Below, piece after piece: positions 1 through 5,501 of a stretch of DNA of 5,501 nucleotides. Position numbers and translations under genes: made by a program. The notes below the pieces were generated by a model. The model had not been told where the DNA came from and searched no databases. It saw only the letters and a list, made by a program, of their open reading frames with translations. The stretch lies in the NCBI GenBank assembly GCA_032111745.1, contig JAULUH010000160.1, forward strand, positions 1-5,501, read 5' to 3'. The first letter of the stretch is position 1. Every line of letters starts with the position of its first letter. This DNA is from JAULUH01 sp032111745. GTDB taxonomy: Bacteria; Chloroflexota; Anaerolineae; JAAEKA01.

Positions 1-455
1 GCGACCGGCGCAATCTGGTCACCGGCGTTGTTCGACAACATCACCGCATCCACACCCTGCGTCGTGGCGTTGGTCACGATCTCGATCTGCCCCGCCACGC
101 TGTTCTCCGGCGTCGGCCCCAGGAACTGCAGCTCCTCAGGGTTGCCCAGCTCCGCGGCCGCCTCCAGCGCGCCCTCGTTGGCCTGGTCGAACACCAGGAT
201 GCCCAGGAATTTGGGCAAGAGCACCATCTTGGCGGCCTGGCCGGTCTCGAAGGTGACCGGCTCCATGGCCACAGGCTCGACCGCAGGCTCTGTGGGGGCA
301 GGCTCGGGTGCCTCGGTCGGCGCGGGCTCTGCCACGGCGGCCGGCGGCTCGGTGGGCGGTGGCGCCACGGTCGGCGCGGGAGTAGCTGCCGGGCACGCTG
401 CCAGCAGCAGGGAGATGATCACGAGGACCACGGCTAGGGTCCAACGCTTGTTCAT
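1..455 (-). CDS. Sugar ABC transporter substrate-binding lipoprotein (RhaS/LsrB-like), N-terminal part only
   Basis: This is the extracytoplasmic solute-binding component of a CUT2-type sugar ABC importer. It would bind the sugar outside the membrane and hand it to the two permeases encoded upstream. The first 151 codons are present and the rest runs off the left edge. Residues 1-20 are a signal peptide (MNKRW, then a hydrophobic run) ending in the lipobox LAAC, with C21 the probable lipidated residue. Residues 22-66 are a Pro/Ala/Thr/Glu-rich linker, common in Chloroflexota lipoproteins. From about residue 76 a periplasmic-binding-protein fold starts: KMVLLPKFLGILVF, then GALEAAAELG, GPTPENSVAGQIE and QGVDAVMLSNNAGDQI. 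The PK-x-LG start and the GPT...GQI pattern recall RhaS and LsrB rather than ribose-binding RbsB. The start is supported by AAGGAGG 7 nt upstream. The gene lies last in the operon, 108 nt after the second permease. The substrate is unproven: rhamnose, AI-2 or another pentose/hexose are all possible. Confidence 0.93.
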   Translation of the reverse strand, partial: MNKRWTLAVVLVIISLLLAACPAATPAPTVAPPPTEPPAAVAEPAPTEAPEPAPTEPAVEPVAMEPVTFETGQAAKMVLLPKFLGILVFDQANEGALEAAAELGNPEELQFLGPTPENSVAGQIEIVTNATTQGVDAVMLSNNAGDQIAPV

Positions 456-462
456 GGTTCGT

Positions 463-469
463 CCTCCTT
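463..469 (-). promoter_or_regulatory. Ribosome binding site of the binding-protein gene
   Basis: The minus strand reads AAGGAGG here, 7 nt before the ATG at 455. It fixes the lipoprotein start, and is the second strong Shine-Dalgarno match in this 108-nt gap (the other is at 542-554). Confidence 0.85.
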
Positions 470-487
470 GGGGTTCTCAAAGATTGG

Positions 488-503
488 TTGGTCTGTTGAC
501 CAA
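488..503. repeat. Inverted repeat TTGGTC-N4-GACCAA in the leader of the binding-protein gene
   Basis: Perfect 6-bp arms flank a 4-nt centre. In the mRNA it could be a small hairpin 32 nt before the binding-protein start. No T-run follows it on either strand, so it is not a convincing intrinsic terminator. Its right arm is part of TTGACCAA (496-503), a word that recurs in the repressor leader at 5054-5061, which makes a protein-binding site at least as likely as an RNA structure. Confidence 0.5.
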
Positions 504-541
504 TTTGTCGACTGGCGAGACAGGGAATGGGGCGCTGTCGA

Positions 542-554
542 GATCACCTCCTTT
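542..554 (-). promoter_or_regulatory. Orphan consensus Shine-Dalgarno sequence (possible ribosome standby or mRNA-stabilising site)
   Basis: The minus strand reads AAAGGAGGTGATC, the exact 13-nt complement of the conserved 3' tail of bacterial 16S rRNA (GATCACCTCCTTT). It begins 9 nt after the stop codon of the second permease. No ATG or GTG start lies at usable spacing, and the next gene starts about 86 nt further on with its own site. It could be a ribosome-binding element that protects or boosts the binding-protein message, a remnant of a lost small gene, or chance. Confidence 0.45.
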
Positions 555-563
555 AACAAGTCC

Positions 564-1607
564 TCACTCCGTTGGCTGCACGGACTGGCTGGCGCGCCGG
601 CGCCGGTTGAGCACCTCTTGGGCCCTGGCGGCGATATTGGGCAGCAGCACGGACAGGATCAGCAGCACGCCGATCACGCCCGTCTGCACGTGGCCGGAGA
701 TGTTGGCGAGGCCCATGCTGTTGCGCAGGCTCAGGATGATCAGAATAGAGAGCAACACACCCCACAGGCTGCCGCTGCCGCCGAAGATGCTGACGCCGCC
801 CAGCAGCACCATGGTGATGATGTCCAGCTCGAAGCCCTCAGCGGTGCTGCCCCGCACCGCGCCCAGGCGCGCGGCATAGAGCAGGCCGGCCAGGGCCGCG
901 ACCAGCCCCGAGGCGATGAACAACGTCATCTTGACCCGCCGTACCTGAACACCTGAGTAGCGCGCCACATCCTTGTTGTTGCCGATGGCATAGACGTAGC
1001 GGCCAAAGGCCGAGTATTGCAGGATGATGATCGCCAGCACCAACATCACCAGGAAGATGATCAACGACAGGGGCAAGGGCCCGATCAGCGGCTGCTGCCC
1101 CAACCTGTTGAACCAGTCCGGGAAGTTGCCGATGGAGCGGTCCTCCACCAACACCAGGGCCAGGCCCCGATACATGATCAGGCCGGCCAGGGTCACCACC
1201 AGCGAGGGCAGGCCGACGATGGCGATCCAGAAGGCGTTGAAAACACCGCAGGCCAGGCCCACGGCCAGGGCTGCCACCAGGGCCGCCACCAGCGGCGTGC
1301 CATTGGCGTAGAGAAAGGCCAGGGTCGCCGCGGCCAGGCCCATGACCGACGCTACCGACAGGTCGATTTCGGCGTTGATGATGATGAAGGTCATGACCAG
1401 GGCGACGATGATCTTCTCGATGTACAGGTTGAAGAGGTTGACCAGGTTGGCGGTGGTCAGGAACTCCGGCGTCCGGACGAGGTAGTAGACCAGGATGCCG
1501 GCCAGGATCAGCAGCAGCAGCCCTTCCCATGACTTCAACCGGTCCCACAGCCGGGACAGGAGGCCAGGGGAGGCTCCGGGGACGGCCACGGACTCGCTAG
1601 ACGACAT
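564..1607 (-). CDS. Sugar ABC transporter permease, second of the pair (RhaQ/LsrD-like)
   Basis: Inner-membrane permease subunit (347 aa, a normal length for the family) of the CUT2 sugar importer, expected to form the channel with the permease encoded just upstream. A cytoplasmic N-terminus of about 26 residues leads into hydrophobic segments beginning near residue 29. Family landmarks are EKIIVAL followed by EIDLSVAS (residues 80-87), the GVFNAFW...GLPSLVVTLAGLIMYRG block (121-148), the cytoplasmic coupling loop FGRYVYAIGNN...ARYSG (201-219), and LLGGVSIFGGSGS (268-280). The EIDLSVA and FELDIITMVLLGG wording is closest to RhaQ-type permeases of rhamnose importers. The C-terminus is basic (NRRRRA). 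The ATG start lies inside the end of the preceding gene (11-nt overlap) and has AGGAGG 9 nt upstream, which implies translational coupling and near-equal dosage. The alternative LsrD identity cannot be excluded by reading alone. Confidence 0.93.
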   Translation of the reverse strand: MSSSESVAVPGASPGLLSRLWDRLKSWEGLLLLILAGILVYYLVRTPEFLTTANLVNLFNLYIEKIIVALVMTFIIINAEIDLSVASVMGLAAATLAFLYANGTPLVAALVAALAVGLACGVFNAFWIAIVGLPSLVVTLAGLIMYRGLALVLVEDRSIGNFPDWFNRLGQQPLIGPLPLSLIIFLVMLVLAIIILQYSAFGRYVYAIGNNKDVARYSGVQVRRVKMTLFIASGLVAALAGLLYAARLGAVRGSTAEGFELDIITMVLLGGVSIFGGSGSLWGVLLSILIILSLRNSMGLANISGHVQTGVIGVLLILSVLLPNIAARAQEVLNRRRRASQSVQPTE

Positions 1608-2660
1608 GGGCGCTGCCCTCCTGCTCCATGCCCTGCGCGGGCCGCGACTCCATCTGTAGCTCGCTGCGCGCCCAGATTCTGCGCAGCCGGTTCATGATCA
1701 GGTGATCCGCGGCCACCGACAGCAGGATCAGTAGCCCCAGCAGAGCCGCCCGCCAGAACTCGTTGATGTCCGCCCACCGGATCAGGCTCTGCTCCAGCAC
1801 GCCGATCAGGGTGGCGCCCAGCAGCGCGCCGACGGCACTGCCGATACCGCCATTGATGCTGACGCCACCCACCACGGCGGCGGCGATGGCCTGCAGCTCC
1901 AGGCCTTGCCCGGCCACCACGGTGACGTTGCCGAAGCGGGCCAGGAACATGAAGCCGGCTAGGCCGGCCAGGGCGCCGCACAGCACAAAAGCGATGAACA
2001 CGATGCGTTGCGAGGGAAATCCTGCTATGCGCGCGGCATCAGGGTTGGACCCGATGGCATACAACCGGCGGCCGTAGGGCAGATACTTGAGGATGAGCTG
2101 GAAGATGATCACGACGGCCAGCGCGATCACCATAGTCAGGCGGAAATCGAACTCGCCGATGGTGAAGGCGTTGACCCTGGGTAGATCCTGCACCCACAGC
2201 GGTAGGTTGCTGGTGAGGACGGTTTGGGCGTTGGAATACTCTACCAGGATCGTGCGGTAGATGGCCAGGGTGCCCAGGGTGACGATGATGGCCGGCACCC
2301 GGCCGTAGGCCACCAGCAGGCCGTTCACCGCACCCATCAGGCCGCCGACGCCGATGGCCATCAGCACCGTTACCAGGGGCGCGATGTCGTTGTTGCGGGC
2401 CAGCTGTGTGCCGACGAAATAGGCCGCAAACCCGACGATGGAGCCGACCGAAAGGTCGATGTTGCGGGTCAGGATGATTAGCGTCTCGCCCACCGCCACG
2501 ACCGCAATGATGGCAATGCTGGTCGAGATCCGATTCCACGTGCGCGCAGTCAGGAAGTTCTCGATCTGGGTGCTGAAGAACAGCAGCATGAGCACGATCA
2601 GCAGTAGAAGCACGAGCTCCCGGATTTGCTCCGGGCGAAAGCGGCGCATCAGGGCATTCA

Positions 2661-2664
<4 letters not shown>
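1597..2664 (-). CDS. Sugar ABC transporter permease, first of the pair (RhaP/LsrC-like)
   Basis: Inner-membrane permease (355 aa) of the same CUT2 importer. The start chosen is the first of two consecutive ATGs (2664 and 2661). It overlaps the ATPase stop as ATGA and has GGAGG 7 nt upstream. An upstream extension of the open frame to 2964 only reads the ATPase gene out of frame and is not real. After a short basic N-terminus (MRRFR) come hydrophobic segments from about residue 16. Family landmarks are ILTRNIDLSVGS (64-75), GAVNGLLVAYGRVPAIIVTL (111-130) ending in TLAIYR, the coupling loop YGRRLYAIGSNPDAARIAG (197-215) and VGGVSINGGIG (265-275). These match RhaP/LsrC/RbsC-class permeases. The two permeases are clearly diverged from each other, as expected for a heterodimeric channel. 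It ends 11 nt inside the next gene. Confidence 0.94.
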
Positions 2665-4187
<1,523 letters not shown>

Positions 4188-4193
4188 GGGTGT

Positions 4194-4199
4194 TCCTTT
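4194..4199 (-). promoter_or_regulatory. Ribosome binding site that decides the GTG start of the ATPase gene
   Basis: The minus strand reads AAAGGA here, 6 nt before the GTG at 4187. The first conserved block (LELTNISKAFPGV) begins at residue 6, so no later start is plausible and the GTG is well supported. Confidence 0.75.
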
Positions 4200-4232
4200 C
4201 CAGTGGGTGCGGGCTGCGGGCTGGGCCGGGCC

Positions 4233-5000
4233 TCAGACCAGGTCGACGAGCACGCCGCAGCGCTGCAGGCTCTCGACCTCGGCGGCCGGAGCCTCGTAGG
4301 TGGTGATCAGCCGCTGCAGCTGGGAAATGGGCGCGATCACTCCCGGCGCAATCACGCCGACCTTGGAGGAATCGGCCAGCAGGATGGTCTCGCGCGCACT
4401 GCGCAGCGCGCGGCGCTTGATGGGGATCTCGTCGAAGCCGGCGTTGGTGATGCCGGCATCGGCCGATACGCCGGTGGCCGCCAGGAAAGCCTTGTCGAAA
4501 CGGATGCTGTAGGCTTCGAAGCTGTCGGCGGCGAATACGCCGCCAAAGGTGAGGGTGGGCGCGTGCAGGATGCCGCCGATCAACACCACAGTGATCTGCT
4601 CGCGCTCGACCAGGCGCTGCACGATGTTCAGCCCGTAGGTCACCACGGTGACCGCCAGGTCCAGGGGGAGGTAGCCGAGCATGCGCTCGGTGGTGGTGCC
4701 GCCGTCGACAAAGATGGTGTCGCCGGGCTGCACCAGCCGCGCCGCGGCCCGGCCGATGCGATCCTTCTCCTCGGATTGGGTGACGACGCGCTCGCTAAAG
4801 GGGGCTTCGGAGGACAGATGGTTTTGGCCGATGGCACCGCCGTAGGTGCGCTGGACCAGGCCCAGGCGGTGCAAGGCGTTGAGGTCACGCCGGATGGACG
4901 ACTCGCTGACGGCAAACCGCGCCGCCAGATCGGTCACCGCGACCCGGCTGTTCTGGTCGACTAGTTTCAGGATCTCCTGCCGTCGTTCGGCAGAGTACAT
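4233..5000 (-). CDS. DeoR/GlpR-family transcriptional repressor
   Basis: DNA-binding regulator (255 aa, a typical DeoR length), probably controlling the sugar importer operon it heads, and itself. Residues 1-57 form the DeoR helix-turn-helix: RRQEILKLV at the start, then VTDLAARFAVSESSIRRDL with the conserved SxxxIRRDL and the wing RTYGGA (51-56). The C-terminal effector domain has the DGGTTT phosphate-sugar-binding loop (99-104), VVTYGLNI (119-126), IGGIL (141-145), FLAATGVSADAGITN (172-186), a KR pair at 195-196, and LLADSSKVG (207-215). Known DeoR proteins usually lose DNA binding when they bind a phosphorylated sugar, so the inducer is likely a phosphorylated product of the imported sugar. 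Rhamnose clusters of some rhizobia use a DeoR-type RhaR, which fits this context. The ATG has AGGAGT 8 nt upstream. A promoter lies at 5074-5102. No missing key residue is seen. Confidence 0.95.
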   Translation of the reverse strand: MYSAERRQEILKLVDQNSRVAVTDLAARFAVSESSIRRDLNALHRLGLVQRTYGGAIGQNHLSSEAPFSERVVTQSEEKDRIGRAAARLVQPGDTIFVDGGTTTERMLGYLPLDLAVTVVTYGLNIVQRLVEREQITVVLIGGILHAPTLTFGGVFAADSFEAYSIRFDKAFLAATGVSADAGITNAGFDEIPIKRRALRSARETILLADSSKVGVIAPGVIAPISQLQRLITTYEAPAAEVESLQRCGVLVDLV

Positions 5001-5027
5001 GGCTGCATACTCCTGAACCGACCTGGC

Positions 5028-5043
5028 GTTCCGGCAATGGAAC
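5028..5043. repeat. Short inverted repeat GTTCC-N6-GGAAC in the repressor leader
   Basis: Perfect 5-bp arms, extendable by 3 bp (CCT/AGG) past a 3-nt bulge on one side. In the repressor mRNA it would be a weak hairpin between the predicted start of transcription and the ribosome binding site. It may be an operator half, an RNA structure, or chance. Confidence 0.3.
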
Positions 5044-5073
5044 AGGCTATAGCTTGACCAACCACCACTGCTC

Positions 5074-5102
5074 AGAGTAGCACAGTTTTAACGGACTGTC
5101 AA
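5074..5102 (-). promoter_or_regulatory. Sigma70-type promoter of the repressor-transporter operon
   Basis: The minus strand has a perfect -35 TTGACA (5102-5097), a 17-nt spacer and the -10 TACTCT (5079-5074), preceded by TGC, an extended -10 (TGn). The -10 hexamer alone matches consensus at only 3 of 6 positions, but the perfect -35, ideal spacing and TGn compensate. Transcription would start near 5067, giving a leader of about 67 nt before the ATG at 5000. AT-rich DNA at 5114-5130 lies where an UP element could act. Confidence 0.7.
5082..5099. promoter_or_regulatory. Candidate repressor operator ACAGT-N8-ACTGT over the promoter
   Basis: An 18-bp interrupted palindrome covers most of the promoter spacer and the edge of the -35 element. 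A dimeric repressor bound here would block RNA polymerase, which suits autorepression by the DeoR protein encoded immediately downstream. The arms are only 5 bp, so chance is possible. Confidence 0.4.
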
Positions 5103-5186
5103 GGCACTGCGCCTAATTACCAACAAATAAGCAAAAACAAGCACATTGATCAGGAACAGGAAGTCGAAACCGTGCAAATGACAAAC
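5098..5186. other. AT-rich non-coding stretch upstream of the operon promoter
   Basis: No gene-like translation is seen here. Base composition drops sharply from the GC-rich surroundings, especially at 5114-5150 with A-rich runs on the plus strand. It includes the possible UP element of the operon promoter and marks the downstream junction of the ATPase remnant. Confidence 0.5.
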
Positions 5187-5297
5187 CGCGGAATCGGCCA
5201 GAAACAGGTTCGCCTGTTCGCTATCCATGAGCCGCCGGGCGAAACTCTCCCAACCCTGCACGACCTGGATCTCATCGAAGAAGCAGGATCGGGAACG
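5187..5297 (-). pseudogene. Remnant of an AAA_14/DUF4143-type ATPase (Walker B segment)
   Basis: An open frame on the minus strand (5321-5088) contains, in its middle only, a stretch that reads like the Walker B region of the AAA_14/DUF4143 ATPases: CFFDEIQVVQGW, then ESFARRLMDSEQANLFLADSA. In intact members this is followed by a sensor motif (typically like SGSSA) and RGR, in proteins of roughly 400 residues. Here the sensor is altered (LADSA) and the match stops at about 5187, with unrelated hydrophobic residues following until a stop at 5088. Upstream the frame runs into the palindrome at 5305-5351, so the Walker A part is gone. It is a fragment of about 33-37 codons with no ribosome binding site and is almost certainly not expressed as a functional protein. 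The family assignment is from memory of its motifs. Confidence 0.7.
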
Positions 5298-5304
5298 CGG
5301 CGGT

Positions 5305-5351
5305 CCCGGAAAAGTTGCCAACTTTTCGGAAAAGTTGGCAACTTTTCCGGG
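5305..5351. repeat. 47-bp palindrome made of two tandem, self-palindromic 20-nt units
   Basis: The whole element has 23-bp perfect arms around a single central base (5328), with CCC and GGG at the ends. Inside are two direct copies of one 20-nt unit (5308-5327 and 5328-5347) that differ at a single position. Each contains a 19-nt palindrome of the form GAAAAGTTGNCAACTTTTC with N = C in one and G in the other. The transcript could fold as one long hairpin or two short ones. It begins 3 nt after the stop of the gene entering from the right. Neither strand has a T-run after the long stem, so it may stabilise a 3' end or block readthrough rather than act as a standard intrinsic terminator. It could also be a dispersed genomic repeat. 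Confidence 0.9.
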
Positions 5352-5354
5352 GTG

Positions 5355-5501
5355 TCACTCGATGATGGTGCTCGCGATCGATCGCTCGTCGGGGTCTGTC
5401 AGGTGCAGGGCGATGAAAGGGACGCGGCCGCCGAACCAGGCCAGCACGTCATCGCGCAGGATACGCGCTGGCCGCTCCGCGAGGATCGCTCCGTAGGATG
5501 A
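5355..5501 (-). CDS. Unrecognised protein, C-terminal 48 residues only
   Basis: An open frame enters from the right edge and ends in TGA at 5357-5355. Its last 48 residues read as a plausible folded tail: SSYGAILAERPARILRDD, then VLAWFGGRVPFIALHL, then TDPDERSIASTIIE. It alternates hydrophobic and charged stretches, is GC-rich in third positions, and stops just before the palindrome, all of which suggest a genuine gene end. I do not recognise the family. It is unlikely to be in the transporter operon, because a remnant, an AT-rich stretch and a separate promoter lie between. The other frames of this segment look less protein-like. Confidence 0.6.
   Translation of the reverse strand, partial: SSYGAILAERPARILRDDVLAWFGGRVPFIALHLTDPDERSIASTIIE

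Noticed and set aside
488..503. Intrinsic terminator between the second permease and the binding-protein gene
   Set aside because: The stem is only 6 bp and no run of T follows on the minus strand.
542..554. 3' end of a 16S rRNA gene on the plus strand (GATCACCTCCTTT)
   Set aside because: Only the 13-nt tail matches. The preceding bases are not 16S-like and the region lies between two protein genes.
28..879. A 283-codon plus-strand open frame across the binding-protein gene and the 456-563 gap
   Set aside because: It is low complexity (Ala/Gly/Ser/Thr), the reverse of the lipoprotein linker, and crosses the regulatory gap and the permease end. The minus strand has a signal peptide, lipobox and family motifs.
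5203..5218. AACAGG-TTCG-CCTGTT hairpin with a TTCG loop
   Set aside because: It lies within the ATPase remnant, has no T-run after it, and a 6-bp stem is expected by chance in this much DNA.
5305..5351. CRISPR-like array
   Set aside because: There are only two abutting copies of the unit with no spacers, so it is a tandem palindrome.

Overview
The window is GC-rich bacterial DNA with all recognisable genes on the minus strand, so it reads right to left. The high GC content, a lipoprotein whose lipobox is followed by a long Pro/Thr/Glu/Ala linker, a DUF4143/AAA_14-type fragment and a palindromic intergenic repeat together suggest a Chloroflexota (Anaerolineae/Caldilineae-like) genome. That assignment is inference, because no rRNA or marker gene is present.

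Right to left: (1) 5501-5355, the last 48 codons of an unrecognised gene that enters from the right edge. (2) 5351-5305, a 47-bp palindrome built from two tandem 20-nt units, starting 3 nt after that gene's stop. (3) About 5297-5187, a short remnant of an AAA_14/DUF4143 ATPase (Walker B region only), then an AT-rich stretch. (4) 5102-5074, a good sigma70-type promoter with a candidate operator. (5) 5000-4233, a DeoR-family repressor. (6) 4187-2661, a double-domain sugar ABC ATPase of the CUT2 (ribose/rhamnose/AI-2) class. (7) 2664-1597 and 1607-564, two CUT2 inner-membrane permeases. (8) 455 to the left edge, the N-terminal part of a lipoprotein sugar-binding protein.

Items 5-8 look like one operon. 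The ATPase and first permease overlap by 4 nt (ATGA), the two permeases overlap by 11 nt, and the repressor-ATPase gap is 45 nt. The largest gap (108 nt) lies before the binding-protein gene. It holds an inverted repeat, a very strong Shine-Dalgarno-like sequence with no start codon after it, and a word shared with the repressor's own leader. Functionally, the binding lipoprotein would capture a sugar outside the membrane, the two permeases form the channel, the ATPase powers import, and the DeoR protein represses the set until a phosphorylated sugar intermediate appears. Sequence character is closest to rhamnose (RhaSTPQ) and AI-2 (LsrABCD) importers. The substrate cannot be fixed from this window because no catabolic gene is visible.

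The operon itself is ordinary. The parts that merit a second look are the two intergenic regions (456-563 and 5001-5354). I see no CRISPR array, insertion sequence, tRNA or rRNA.
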